NCBI RefSeq assembly: GCF_000754095.2
Contig: NZ_JQSG02000002.1
Span: 341,585 to 405,584, forward strand
Length of the DNA: 64,000 nt
Direction of reading: 5' to 3'
DNA from: Acidihalobacter prosperus
GTDB lineage: Bacteria; Pseudomonadota; Gammaproteobacteria; DSM-5130; Acidihalobacteraceae
Below are positions 1 to 8,280 of this stretch, piece after piece. Position 1 is the first letter of the stretch. Every line of letters begins with the position of its first letter. The translations under genes were made by a program, and so were the position numbers. Under the pieces are notes generated by a model. That model saw only the letters and a program-made list of their open reading frames with translations. It was not told the DNA's origin and did no database searches.

Positions 1-1371
1 GACCTGTTCATGAAGCGCGTCGCCGAGGAAGGCGAGTGGACGCTGTTCTCGCCCAACGAGGTACCCGACCTACACGACCTCGTCGGCACCGCCTTCGAGG
101 CCCGCTACGCCGAATACGAGGCCAAGGCCGCGCGCGGCGAGATCAAGGTCTTCCGCAAGGTCAAGGCCGTCGACCTGTGGCGCAAGATGCTGTCCATGCT
201 GTTCGAGACCGGCCATCCCTGGATCGCCTTCAAGGACCCCTGCAACCTGCGCTCGCCGCAGCAGCACGTCGGCGTCGTGCACAGCTCCAACCTGTGCACC
301 GAGATCACCCTCAACACCTCCGACGACGAGATCGCCGTGTGCAACCTCGGCAGCGTCAACCTCGCCCAGCACGTCACCGAGCAGGGCCTGGACACCGCCA
401 AGCTCGCGCGCACCATCAAGACCGCGATGCGCATGCTCGACAACGTCATCGACTACAACTACTACAGCGTGCCCCAGGCGCGCCGCGCCAACCTGCGCCA
501 CCGCCCGGTGGGCTTAGGGCTCATGGGCTTCCAGGACGCCCTGTATAAGCTCCGCCTGCCCTACGCCAGCGAGGCCGCGGTCGAGTTCGCCGACCGCTCC
601 ATGGAGGCCGTGTCCTACTACGCCATCGAGGCCTCCACCGAGCTGGCCGCCGAGCGCGGCGCCTACAAGACCTTCGACGGATCGCTGTGGAGCCGCGGCG
701 TCCTGCCCATCGACTCGCTGAACCTGCTGGAGGAAACCCGCGGCCAGTACATCCAGGTCGACAAATCCAGCACCCTCGACTGGGACGGCCTGCGCGAGCG
801 CGTCAAGGCCCAGGGCATGCGCAACTCCAACACCATGGCCATCGCCCCGACCGCGACCATCTCCAACATCTGCGGCGTGTCGCAGTCGATCGAGCCGACC
901 TACCAGAACCTGTTCGTCAAATCCAACCTCTCGGGCGAGTTCACCGTGATCAACCCCCACCTCGTCGCCGACCTCAAGTCGCGCCGGCTGTGGGACGAGG
1001 TCATGGTCAACGACCTCAAGTACTACGACGGCTCCGTGAGCGCCATCGACCGCGTGCCGGACGACCTCAAGGCCCTCTACGCCACTGCCTTCGAGATCGA
1101 CGCGCGCTGGCTGGTCGAGGCCGCCTCGCGCCGCCAGAAATGGCTCGACCAGGCCCAGTCGCTCAACCTCTACATGGCCGAGCCCTCCGGCAAGAAGCTG
1201 GACAACCTCTACAAGCTCGCCTGGGTGCGCGGCCTCAAGACCACCTACTACCTGCGCTCGCTCGGCGCCACCCACATGGAAAAGGCGGCCACCCGCAGCG
1301 CGCCCGCCGCCGCGGAGGAAGCCCCCAAGGTCTGCTCGATACTCGATCCTGAGTGCGAGGCCTGCCAGTAA
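1..1371 (+). CDS. nrdA: Ribonucleoside-diphosphate reductase, large (alpha) subunit, 3' part
   Basis: This is the C-terminal 456 residues of the catalytic subunit of class I ribonucleotide reductase, which makes deoxynucleotides from ribonucleoside diphosphates. The frame is open to the left edge, so the N-terminus (ATP cone and first barrel strands) lies outside the window. Visible family landmarks are the NLCTEI motif (active-site Cys and Glu), the partner cysteine in [10 protein letters not shown], the phosphate-binding PTATISN loop, the paired tyrosines in TTYYLRS that relay the radical, and a C-terminal CEACQ tail whose cysteine pair should re-reduce the active site. nrdB follows 73 bp downstream on the same strand. 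Confidence 0.97.
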   Translation, partial: DLFMKRVAEEGEWTLFSPNEVPDLHDLVGTAFEARYAEYEAKAARGEIKVFRKVKAVDLWRKMLSMLFETGHPWIAFKDPCNLRSPQQHVGVVHSSNLCTEITLNTSDDEIAVCNLGSVNLAQHVTEQGLDTAKLARTIKTAMRMLDNVIDYNYYSVPQARRANLRHRPVGLGLMGFQDALYKLRLPYASEAAVEFADRSMEAVSYYAIEASTELAAERGAYKTFDGSLWSRGVLPIDSLNLLEETRGQYIQVDKSSTLDWDGLRERVKAQGMRNSNTMAIAPTATISNICGVSQSIEPTYQNLFVKSNLSGEFTVINPHLVADLKSRRLWDEVMVNDLKYYDGSVSAIDRVPDDLKALYATAFEIDARWLVEAASRRQKWLDQAQSLNLYMAEPSGKKLDNLYKLAWVRGLKTTYYLRSLGATHMEKAATRSAPAAAEEAPKVCSILDPECEACQ

Positions 1372-1444
1372 CGCCGCAGGCCGGGCGGCGGCCTCCGCCG
1401 CCGCCCCCGCCCATCGAGCCCACCGATCGCAAGAGGTACGCAAC

Positions 1445-2584
1445 ATGTTGAACTGGGAAGACCCCCTCGCCACCCGCCCCGCCGCTCCCGCACAGCCGCA
1501 GGCGGGCAACGCCGAAGCGCGCGCCGACGAGGCCGCCAAGGCCCCGGCGCCCGCGCGCGCCGAGGCCGAGGAACTGTCCGCCAAGCCGGTCAATCCCGAT
1601 GACAAGCGCGTCGTCAACGGCCTCACCGACGTCAACCAGCTCGCGCCGTTCAAGTACCCCTGGGCGTGGAACTACTTCCTCAACGCCAACAAGAACCACT
1701 GGACGCCACTCGACATCAACATGGCCTCCGACGTGCACGACTACTTCCACAAGCTCACCCTGGAAGAACGCCACGTCTACGAGAACGTGCTCGCCTACCT
1801 GACCACCTCCGACATCCTGGCCATGCGCAACATCGGCCTCGCGGTGATGGAAAAGATGTCCGCGCCCGAGCTGCAGATCTACCAGGCCCGCCAGGTCTAC
1901 GAGGAATCCCTGCACACCTGGACCTACCAGCACTGCATCGAAACCATCGGCCTCGACCAGGGCGAGATCTACAACCGCTACCGCGTGGTCCCCGAGATCC
2001 ACGCCAAGATCCGCATCGCCAACCGCCGACTCGACTCCGTCCTGCGTCCCGACATCGACCTCAAGGACCGCGACGAACTGATGAACTTCCTCATGGCGTA
2101 CATCTTCTTCGCCGCCGTGTTCGAAGGCAGCTGGTTCTACAACGGCTTCACCCCCATCTTCGCCCTGCAACGCCGCGGCCTGATGAAGGGCACCGCCGAA
2201 CAGCTGCAATACATCATGCGCGACGAAGTCATGCACGCCAGCTTCGGCATCCGCGTGGCCAAGCAGATCATGCTGGAGGAAAACATCCGCCCCGATCCCA
2301 AGGCCATCCGCGAGATGTGGGACGAGGCCGAGGCCGCCGAAAGCGGCTACGCCCGCTACCTCCTGCCCGACCCGATCCTCGGCTACACCGCCGAGATGCA
2401 CAGCGACCAGTTCCGCTTCGTCGCCAACCGCCGCGCCAAGCAGCTCGGCCTCGAAGAACCCTTCCCGGGGGCGGAGAATGCGATCGAGTGGCTGGATGAG
2501 CAGGCGAACTTGCGGAAGGAGAAGAATTTCTTCGAGACGCGGGTGACGGAGTATCAGACGGGAGGGGCGTTGAGCTGGGATTGA
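1445..2584 (+). CDS. nrdB: Ribonucleoside-diphosphate reductase, small (beta) subunit
   Basis: 379 residues, normal length for the radical-generating subunit of class Ia ribonucleotide reductase. It houses the di-iron site and tyrosyl radical that start catalysis in NrdA. The metal ligands can be seen: Asp in TTSDIL, Glu and His in EESLHTWTY, Glu in FEGSWFYNG, and Glu and His in RDEVMHAS. The radical tyrosine is the Y of HTWTY. An Ala/Pro-rich stretch of about 50 residues precedes the conserved core. The ATG follows an AAGAGG Shine-Dalgarno. The last codons are richer in A/T than the rest, next to the AT-rich island downstream. Confidence 0.97.
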   Translation: MLNWEDPLATRPAAPAQPQAGNAEARADEAAKAPAPARAEAEELSAKPVNPDDKRVVNGLTDVNQLAPFKYPWAWNYFLNANKNHWTPLDINMASDVHDYFHKLTLEERHVYENVLAYLTTSDILAMRNIGLAVMEKMSAPELQIYQARQVYEESLHTWTYQHCIETIGLDQGEIYNRYRVVPEIHAKIRIANRRLDSVLRPDIDLKDRDELMNFLMAYIFFAAVFEGSWFYNGFTPIFALQRRGLMKGTAEQLQYIMRDEVMHASFGIRVAKQIMLEENIRPDPKAIREMWDEAEAAESGYARYLLPDPILGYTAEMHSDQFRFVANRRAKQLGLEEPFPGAENAIEWLDEQANLRKEKNFFETRVTEYQTGGALSWD

Positions 2585-2653
2585 TTGCTTAAAGCAAAGT
2601 TCTCAAGTGGCCGAGAACATCAACACCCCCCTAGCCCACTTATTAAACCATCC

Positions 2654-2683
2654 AAAGCCACCGATTTTCCCGGTGGCTTTTTT
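2654..2683 (+). terminator. Rho-independent terminator of nrdAB
   Basis: A perfect 10-bp stem (AAAGCCACCG with CGGTGGCTTT) and a 7-nt loop run into six T residues, 70 bp after the nrdB stop. It should end the nrdAB transcript. It also argues that the following open frame does not begin before it. Confidence 0.9.
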
Positions 2684-2776
2684 GTGCGACCCCCCCCCAA
2701 AGAACAAAACACACGATATGACAAACAGATCAATAACCACATAAACAAACACAAATTGGACCAAGAATTATCTAGA

Positions 2777-3496
2777 ATGAAAAATTCTGAAAATTTAATT
2801 CTTAAATTAGCTAGTTACACCTTCAGCATCATCGGCACCTATCTAATGCTCGCCGTGAGCGTTTCTCCGCATGACGCCGCATCTAATTTAGCAGCGTGGC
2901 TACACGCTCTTGGCATCACACGCATACCAGCATCCTTACAACACTTTTCTATCGACACATGGACGTTCTGGTTTGGAGCACTTATAGCGACTCCAGGTCT
3001 ACTCTCCCTTTTTAGCCTAATAATCAAGAAATATTCTTCATCAAAAAACTCTCAACTATGTATTTTCCATGAGCCAAAACCACCTTATGAAACAATCGAG
3101 CCGACCAAGGGGCATATACGTAGTACAGTTAATATTGGAATAAAAAACACAAGCATTAATAACCTCTCAAATTGGTCATTGTATGTTGACGAAGTAACTC
3201 CATATCAGCCATTAATCGGTGGCCTTCCATTGTTAATAAAAGAAGGGCACAGCCTTCGCTACGACGAACCAGAAACCATTATCAACTTAGCAGAATACTG
3301 GGATCATATAGACAAATACAGGTTCAGCGCACCTATATCAGGATTCGCTGAAACCTTAAATTATATGGACGCGAGCACACCACGCACGATTGTAATACGC
3401 CTCAAAGCAGGGCACCACGAAAAGCGTTCCACATACAAAATATGGGTTGATAACACGAAAACGCTTCATCTCAAATATCTCGGAGACCCACAGTAA
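2777..3496 (+). CDS. Unknown AT-rich two-helix membrane protein
   Basis: 239 residues from the ATG at 2777. The frame is open back to 2585, but that part crosses the nrdAB terminator and reads as low-complexity, so the internal ATG is preferred. Two hydrophobic segments are visible at about residues 10-29 and 57-80, followed by a hydrophilic domain of about 160 residues rich in Ile, Asn, Tyr and Lys. No family is recognised. Base composition is about 40% GC with AAT, ATA and TTA codons, far from every neighbour, which suggests recent transfer. It stands alone, between a terminator and a repeat-rich gap. Function unknown. Confidence 0.7.
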   Translation: MKNSENLILKLASYTFSIIGTYLMLAVSVSPHDAASNLAAWLHALGITRIPASLQHFSIDTWTFWFGALIATPGLLSLFSLIIKKYSSSKNSQLCIFHEPKPPYETIEPTKGHIRSTVNIGIKNTSINNLSNWSLYVDEVTPYQPLIGGLPLLIKEGHSLRYDEPETIINLAEYWDHIDKYRFSAPISGFAETLNYMDASTPRTIVIRLKAGHHEKRSTYKIWVDNTKTLHLKYLGDPQ

Positions 3497-3700
3497 ACGA
3501 GAACTAACACCCCATATTTCAGGATAAAATTCCACAACATTTCGATAACACGCCGGGGATAGGCCAAGTCAAGAATTCATACCCACTCCGCAAAACGCCG
3601 AATCAACTCTTGCATTACTGCATTGCCAAACGCAAACGCGCCATTCCGGGCGCGAATCGGCCTTTTCATAGTTGATCTGGCACAGCGACGCGCCCGACCC

Positions 3701-3765
3701 GATTTCTTTGTTCGCCCAAAGAAACCGGGGAAAGAAATGCGCCCGAAACGCCTTGACCCTGCGGG
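3701..3765 (-). repeat. Hairpin repeat, copy A (inverted orientation)
   Basis: Read on the minus strand it starts AGGGTCAAGGCG and then forms a TTTCTTTG-GGCGAA-CAAAGAAA hairpin with GC-rich outer arms, including one G-T pair. It is the reverse-oriented relative of the copies at 4086 and 5402. Confidence 0.75.
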
Positions 3766-3872
3766 CAAACCTCGCCCGCACACGCCGCCGAGGGGCACAG
3801 CAGGCATTCGCCGTCCGGGCGAAGCCTGCACGGGCAGCATCCTGCCGCCCGACCCCACGTCGGCGCGCACGG

Positions 3873-3977
3873 ACGAGGCAAGGCGTAACGGGAAATAAAA
3901 AGCATAGGCGAAGCCGCTTCGCGTTCGTGACGCGCTTCGCTTGTCGGTTTTCCATCCCCTTATCGCCTTGCCTCGCG
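3873..3977. repeat. Diverged inverted repeat (arms 3873-3892 and 3956-3977)
   Basis: The left arm reads GAGGCAAGGCG and the right arm CGCCTTGCCTCG, so the two could form a long imperfect stem. The 22 bases of the right arm recur exactly at 7287-7308, 3.3 kb away. Role unknown; probably a piece of the same mosaic repeat family. Confidence 0.55.
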
Positions 3978-4085
3978 AGGATGCGTCTGGACGGGGTCGG
4001 CCCGGAGGACCCGGGCCGAGCAGCCCGCGCCCGGACGGCGCTTGGCTGCGGCCCCGGCCAGACGGATTCACGCGAGGTCGCCCGT

Positions 4086-4203
4086 AGGGTCAAGGCGGTC
4101 CGGGGCGAATTTCTTTGGTGACTTTCTTTGTTCGTCCAAAGAAAGTCACTCGCACGCCCGCGCCAAAACCAATCAAGAACACCGTTGCTCAAGGCGTGTG
4201 AAA
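4086..4203 (+). repeat. Hairpin repeat, copy B
   Basis: 118-bp unit. It begins AGGGTCAAGGCGG, has a central 13-bp perfect stem (GTGACTTTCTTTG with CAAAGAAAGTCAC, loop TTCGTC) and ends AAGGCGTGTGAAA. It aligns to copy C without gaps at roughly 80% identity. Together B and C flank the DUF1348/TetR gene pair as direct repeats. Confidence 0.85.
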
Positions 4204-4262
4204 CCTCACCACCAATAATCAAGCTGATAGAGATCCACCCAATCGAAGCAGAGAAAGTCATT

Positions 4263-4730
4263 CTACAAACCGAGATCGCTCAATCCCGGATGATTATCCG
4301 GCCGCCTCCCAAGGGACCAATGAAATTTCCGCGCCGTCGCCTCGATAGGCAAATCGTTGATGCTGGCAAATCGATACTGCATCAAGCCTTCCTGGTTGAA
4401 TTCCCAGTTTTCATTGCCGTATGAGCGATACCATTGGCCGGCGTCGTCATGCCACTCATAGGCGAACCGGACCGCGATCCTGTTGTTGTCGAAACTCCAC
4501 AATTCCTTGATCAGTCGATAATCGAGTTCGCGCGCCCATTTACGCCTCAAAAACTGACGCACGCTTTCTCGCCCCACCGGGAATTCAACACGATTCCGCC
4601 AGCAGGTATTTTCCGTGTATACCATCGCCACGCGCTCAGGATCGCACGAATTCCAGGCATCCTCTGCCATGCGCACCTTCAAGGTGGCCGTATCGGCTGT
4701 GAATGGCGGACAAGGGGGTTTGCTGTGCAT
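4263..4730 (-). CDS. DUF1348 / nuclear transport factor 2-like protein
   Basis: 155 residues of the SnoaL/NTF2-like fold, closest by eye to the DUF1348 family of small cone-shaped proteins of unknown chemistry. Recognisable stretches are [25 protein letters not shown]-like [19 protein letters not shown] and the [20 protein letters not shown] block near residue 100. The start at 4730 has a GGGAG Shine-Dalgarno; upstream in-frame codons overlap the operators and are rejected. It is divergent from a tetR gene with two operator-like palindromes between them, so it is probably that regulator's target. Substrate unknown. Confidence 0.85.
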   Translation of the reverse strand: MHSKPPCPPFTADTATLKVRMAEDAWNSCDPERVAMVYTENTCWRNRVEFPVGRESVRQFLRRKWARELDYRLIKELWSFDNNRIAVRFAYEWHDDAGQWYRSYGNENWEFNQEGLMQYRFASINDLPIEATARKFHWSLGRRPDNHPGLSDLGL

Positions 4731-4745
4731 GGCGTGCTCCCGGTA

Positions 4746-4801
4746 GTAGACAGGTCTGTCCACTACCGAGGCCATACGATGTAGACAGACCTGTCTACAA
4801 T
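4746..4801. promoter_or_regulatory. Twin TetR operators and overlapping promoter
   Basis: Two copies of an 8-2-8 palindrome lie 35 bp apart: GTAGACAGGTCTGTCCAC at 4746-4763 (one arm mismatch) and GTAGACAGACCTGTCTAC at 4781-4798 (perfect arms). The second overlaps a TACAAT -10 box at 4796-4801, only six bases before the tetR ATG. The layout fits repression of both divergent genes by the TetR protein encoded alongside. Confidence 0.8.
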
Positions 4802-4807
4802 AAGGAC

Positions 4808-5374
4808 ATGACACGCGATAAGCACATACCCGCCAAGGAGCGCATCCTTCTGGCTGCGCACGATCTCTTCTATCGGCAGGGCATTCGCGCGACCGGCATA
4901 GACCGGATCATCGCCGACTCCGGCGTGACCAAGGTGACGCTCTACCGCCATTTCCCGAGCAAGAACGAACTGGTACGCGCGTTCCTGGATTATCGGCACA
5001 CGCGCTGGATGGAATGGTTCAAAAGTACGATCAAGCGCCACGGCCAGAACATCGACGCACTTGTGCCGACCTTGATGGACTGGTTTCAGGGCGAGGATTT
5101 TCGCGGCTGCGCATTCATCAACACGGTAGGCGAACTGGCAACCGATTTCCCGGAAGTCGTCGACCTCGCACGTCGACACAAAGAGGCCATGACCGCCGCG
5201 ATTTTCGACCTGTTGCCAGCCATGCACAACCGAGACCTGATCGCCCATGCACTCGGCATCGCGGTCGACGGCGCTATTGTCAGAGTGCAATACGGACAAC
5301 GCCCGGAAGACACAGCAAACGCCCTGACCGAAATCATCCGCGCGCTGACGCCTGAGCGCCCATCTGCGAAATAG
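4808..5374 (+). CDS. TetR/AcrR-family transcriptional repressor
   Basis: 188 residues. The N-terminal helix-turn-helix is clear: [45 protein letters not shown]. The C-terminal ligand domain has the [12 protein letters not shown] and FPEV features of the family that often controls small oxidoreductases or NTF2-like enzymes. The ATG at 4808 is favoured because the frame upstream runs through the operators. Its -10 box sits so close that the mRNA may be leaderless. It is flanked by direct repeats, and its GC is a little below that of the core genes. Confidence 0.92.
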   Translation: MTRDKHIPAKERILLAAHDLFYRQGIRATGIDRIIADSGVTKVTLYRHFPSKNELVRAFLDYRHTRWMEWFKSTIKRHGQNIDALVPTLMDWFQGEDFRGCAFINTVGELATDFPEVVDLARRHKEAMTAAIFDLLPAMHNRDLIAHALGIAVDGAIVRVQYGQRPEDTANALTEIIRALTPERPSAK

Positions 5375-5680
5375 GATCTCTCGCTGGCTTGAGTCGTCCG
5401 CAGGGTCAAGGCGGTTCGGGGCGCGTTTCTTTCACCCCTTTCTTTGCGCGAACAAAGAAAGGGGTTCGCACGCCCGCACCGAAACTAGTCAAGAGCGCCG
5501 TTGCTTAAGGCGTGTGAAATAGGCCCGCCGCTTCCTACTGGCTGCGAAAGAAATCGCTCAAAGCGTGTGAAACCATTCCGCCATTCCCGCTGAATTTCCG
5601 CTGACCTGACGAGAAACCGCCAAATAATGCCGGGGGGCAACTATCGGGCAAACCCCGAAGGGCCGAGGCGCAGGGATGCG
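5375..5680. other. Intergenic repeat region
   Basis: 306 bp without a gene between tetR and the HipA-like gene. It holds repeat copy C and, at 5554-5572, an isolated fourth copy of the repeat's 3' end (GCTCAAAGCGTGTGAAACC). Nothing else could be supported. Confidence 0.65.
5402..5519 (+). repeat. Hairpin repeat, copy C
   Basis: 118 bp, the same length as copy B and aligned without gaps. The 13-bp stem is ACCCCTTTCTTTG with CAAAGAAAGGGGT, loop CGCGAA. The outer stem bases differ from copy B on both arms in a pair-preserving way, so the hairpin, not just the sequence, looks conserved. Confidence 0.85.
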
Positions 5681-7033
5681 CTACACCCCCTGACTCAACC
5701 GGGCAATCCTGCTCCCCCCCACTTCGACATGTCGCTCCAATGCGGCGAGACACGGCATGAACCGCTCGCTGAATGCGTCGCCGACAAGCCGCAACCTCTC
5801 CAGATATTGCCGTGCGACTTCCAGCGCGCGCCCCCAGGTTTCGTTATCGACCGAAGGCGTGATATGCGGCTCTGCCAGCGATTCGGGCAGAGCGCCGCCG
5901 CTTCTTGGCGCAAAGCCCATGGGCAGCATGTCGTAGGCAGGCGCGAGGGTGTAGGGCCTCCCATGATCGCCGTGGAACGAGAGATTTCCGAAGTGCATGT
6001 CCGTGTTGCCGATGAGCGTGCCGAAGGCGTGCAGGAAGGCCGCTTCGCCATGGGCTTGGGCCTGCACATGCCCGGCTTGCGCCAGGCGCTGCACGATTAC
6101 GGGCCATTCGCCGGAACCGGCTCCCACGAACTCGGCATCGAGCGCGGCCAGGGAGATCAGGGCATGACGCCCCATCTCGCCCTCGCGGTCGAAGCGCTCG
6201 GTTTCCAGGAATCTTTGCCCGCCATGATCGAACAGACGCGTCGCCACGGCGGCGATACCGGCGGCGCGCAAGGTCTCGGCCGCGACGTGCTCGGCCAGCA
6301 GCAGATCTTGCCAGCGCTCGGCGATCGGGTTGTCCTCGGCTACCGAGAACTTGACGAGCACGTGCCGTGGGCCGACGTCCGTCATCGCGTAGGCAGCAAA
6401 CTTGGGCTGCTCGCCACCCGCCGATGAACCCGGCTGATCGCCGCGCGTGGCGGCCTCGGCCAAGCGCACATAGGCCTCGCCACGGTCGACAGGGGGGATG
6501 GGAGCCGGCAGAGCCCCTTCCAGGAAGCGCTGGCGCGCGCGATCGCCCAGCAGGAGGTTGCCGACCGCGTTTTCGCCATGCCTCAGCAGCGCACGCAGGA
6601 CTTGCGTGTCGTTCCACTCGTTCGGGTTCGCCGGCAGATCCAGATCGTCCGCATGCCGGCGCGCATACGCGCGTCCGAGGAATCCCTGCGGACGCATGTC
6701 CAGCAACCACCAGGGCAGACCCTCGAAGTGCTGCGCGGCGCCGTCTTCCTGGCGCATGACGAAACCATCGGGGTGAACGGGGATCAGCCGCCCGAGCAGC
6801 CGCAATCCCCCTGCGGCATCGACCCGGTACACGGGCACGTCACCCAGGCCGCGAGAGGCGTCCCGAAGAGCGTAATGAATAGACGGCCCCGCCCCGATAC
6901 GCACGACCTCATCGCCCAGGCCGGCGATGGCACGGGAAACGGTGGGCTGGCTCAGGCCCGTCGAATCAACGAGTTGACGGGCCCTCATCGCCCCGCGGGC
7001 CAGTTGCTCGCGGATGATCGTGCCGTTGCTCAT
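5681..7033 (-). CDS. HipA-family (YjjJ/HipH-like) kinase with its own N-terminal HTH
   Basis: 450 residues. Residues 1-55 form a winged helix-turn-helix (QLVDSTGLSQPTVSRAIAGL); the rest is a HipA-type kinase. Kinase features are SAGGEQPKF at 204-212 (phosphate-binding loop), a Lys in LVKFS near 228, the catalytic loop NTDMHFGN at 343-350 and the metal-binding Asp of PAYDM near 368. HipA proteins are toxin or persistence kinases; the E. coli relative YjjJ (HipH) also lacks an adjacent antitoxin, as here. All kinase residues look intact. It may regulate itself through the HTH; short repeats lie just upstream. Target unknown. Confidence 0.9.
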   Translation of the reverse strand: MSNGTIIREQLARGAMRARQLVDSTGLSQPTVSRAIAGLGDEVVRIGAGPSIHYALRDASRGLGDVPVYRVDAAGGLRLLGRLIPVHPDGFVMRQEDGAAQHFEGLPWWLLDMRPQGFLGRAYARRHADDLDLPANPNEWNDTQVLRALLRHGENAVGNLLLGDRARQRFLEGALPAPIPPVDRGEAYVRLAEAATRGDQPGSSAGGEQPKFAAYAMTDVGPRHVLVKFSVAEDNPIAERWQDLLLAEHVAAETLRAAGIAAVATRLFDHGGQRFLETERFDREGEMGRHALISLAALDAEFVGAGSGEWPVIVQRLAQAGHVQAQAHGEAAFLHAFGTLIGNTDMHFGNLSFHGDHGRPYTLAPAYDMLPMGFAPRSGGALPESLAEPHITPSVDNETWGRALEVARQYLERLRLVGDAFSERFMPCLAALERHVEVGGSRIARLSQGV

Positions 7034-7517
7034 GGTGTACGGATCATGGCGTGAACAACTAGATGAATAGATACATGAATAGTTATTCTATGGGGCCCAC
7101 AGAGCGGGTTCAAGCAGTATCGCGAGACAGATGCCTCACCGGTCCGACTCACCGGATACGTGTTCGCAGCGGCAGCGCCTTCCCTGCCCCCCCCGATGAC
7201 CACCCACCCTTCATCAGAACAGGCACGAATCGGCATCATTGCAGTCCGCAGCGCGGCGGAGACGATCGTCGCTTATGTCTTTGCTGCCCCTTATCGCCTT
7301 GCCTCGCGGGGCTGCGCGTGATCTCACGCAGCCCGGATCAGCGGTGTTGACGCGGCCCGTACAGGGTCAAGGTCGTCCGAGTCGCGTACGGTCTCCCCCT
7401 TGGTTGCACGGACCGCGAAAACGCCTGGGCGATCTTGCGCGTCGGCCCGGCAGGAATAAGGCACGGCATACGCCAAGCAAGCCAATCGCCCACGGACGGA
7501 TTCGCGGGCGGCGGGCG
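7034..7517. other. Intergenic region upstream of the HipA-like gene
   Basis: 484 bp with no supported gene. Close to the HipA start are the ATGAATAG repeats described separately. At 7287-7308 is an exact copy of a 22-base stretch from 3956-3977, followed near 7363 by AGGGTCAAGG, so a decayed member of the 3.7-5.5 kb repeat family is likely. Confidence 0.55.
7063..7091 (-). promoter_or_regulatory. Candidate autoregulatory repeats upstream of the HipA-like gene
   Basis: ATGAATAG occurs twice exactly 12 bp apart (7063-7070 and 7075-7082), followed by a partial inverted copy TTATTCTAT. The block is AT-rich in a GC-rich setting and lies 30 bp before the gene. A binding site for the protein's own HTH is an inference. 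Confidence 0.4.
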
Positions 7518-7772
7518 TCACCTGAGGTCTTCTCGCCGCTGGAGGTATTCCTCGCGGTCGATCTCGCCGCGCGCGTAACGCTCGTCAAGGATATCCTGCG
7601 CGCTATTGCCGGAGCGCGCATGCGGCGTGTGCGCGGCCCGGCCGCCCAGCAGCCATTTGGCGATGGCGACCACCAGCACGATCAGCGCTCCCCAGACCAG
7701 CACCATCATCAGCCCGCCCCACAGGCCAAAGCCCCCCATACCCCAACCGTATTCGCTCATCGGTCCCCACAT
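7518..7772 (-). CDS. SHOCT-domain small membrane protein
   Basis: 84 residues. A Gly/Trp/Met-rich start (MWGPMSEYGWGMGGFGLWGG) leads into one transmembrane helix (about 20-42). A C-terminal SHOCT motif follows (SAQDILDERYARGEIDREEYLQRREDL). SHOCT proteins are often short and membrane-anchored, with no assigned chemistry. The ATG at 7772 follows AAGGGGG. It stands alone. The Met/Gly/Trp-rich start resembles small proteins found near copper and metal genes, but nothing here proves such a role. Confidence 0.85.
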   Translation of the reverse strand: MWGPMSEYGWGMGGFGLWGGLMMVLVWGALIVLVVAIAKWLLGGRAAHTPHARSGNSAQDILDERYARGEIDREEYLQRREDLR

Positions 7773-7935
7773 GGCATCCCCCTTGTCGACCCGGCAACAG
7801 GCGCCGGCCCATGACGCCTGGTTGTCCGGCGTTCCCGGAATCACCCTAGACCCTGTAGTCGCTACAAGGTCAAGCCCGCGCTCGTCGCCCGAGCGCCGGC
7901 AGACCATGCCGTTCCTATCCTTTACAATGTCCCCA

Positions 7936-8247
7936 ATGAACGACGACACACAGGCATTGCGTGCACGCCTCAACGCCGAGACCGGCAAGATCGCATGGGC
8001 GGAGCTGGAGCGTCACTTCGCGCGCGGCACGGTGGTGAAGGTTAACGCGGCGCTGGATCTGGTCGATGTCGCTGCCTGCGTGGTGTGCGACGACAGCGAG
8101 GCAGTCCGCGGCTGGATGGCGGGCGGCGCGCTGGCGCGCGCGACGGATGCCGACGCGCGCCTCTGGGGGCAGCGCCAGCCGGTATTCTGGGCGGTGGTCG
8201 CCGCGCCGTGGGTGCTGGTGCAGGAGATCGAACACCGCGACGATTGA
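7936..8247 (+). CDS. DUF2288 family protein
   Basis: 103 residues matching the DUF2288 pattern: ALRARLNAETGKIAWAELE, FARGTVVKV, DLVDVA, then ARLWGQRQPVFWAVVAAPWVLVQEIE. The function is unknown for the family. Another in-frame ATG at 7927 is possible; 7936 fits the family start better. A TACAAT hexamer at 7923-7928 may be the -10 box, which would make the leader very short. It converges with the methyltransferase gene, 33 bp away. Confidence 0.85.
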   Translation: MNDDTQALRARLNAETGKIAWAELERHFARGTVVKVNAALDLVDVAACVVCDDSEAVRGWMAGGALARATDADARLWGQRQPVFWAVVAAPWVLVQEIEHRDD

Positions 8248-8280
8248 GCCGGGGACGCGCCCGAAGCGCCGGGGCGGGCG

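Larger units (their letters stand above)
3497..4262. other. Gene-poor gap with dispersed repeats
   Basis: About 760 bp with no convincing gene. It contains one inverted and one forward copy of a hairpin repeat and a diverged inverted pair around 3873-3977. Open frames on both strands here are built from repeat sequence and have Arg/Pro/Ala-rich, non-protein-like composition. Confidence 0.7.

Noticed and set aside
2585-2776. N-terminal extension of the AT-rich membrane protein from a TTG at 2585
   Set aside because: It would begin right at the nrdB stop and run through the nrdAB terminator; composition is low-complexity and a normal ATG exists at 2777.
3569-4261. Long open frames on both strands in the repeat gap
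   Set aside because: They consist of repeat sequence, are Arg/Pro/Ala-rich in the way of GC-rich shadow frames and have no family resemblance.
4086-5519. Composite transposon bounded by direct repeats B and C
   Set aside because: No transposase, no target-site duplication and no IS-type ends; the repeat looks like an interspersed hairpin element.
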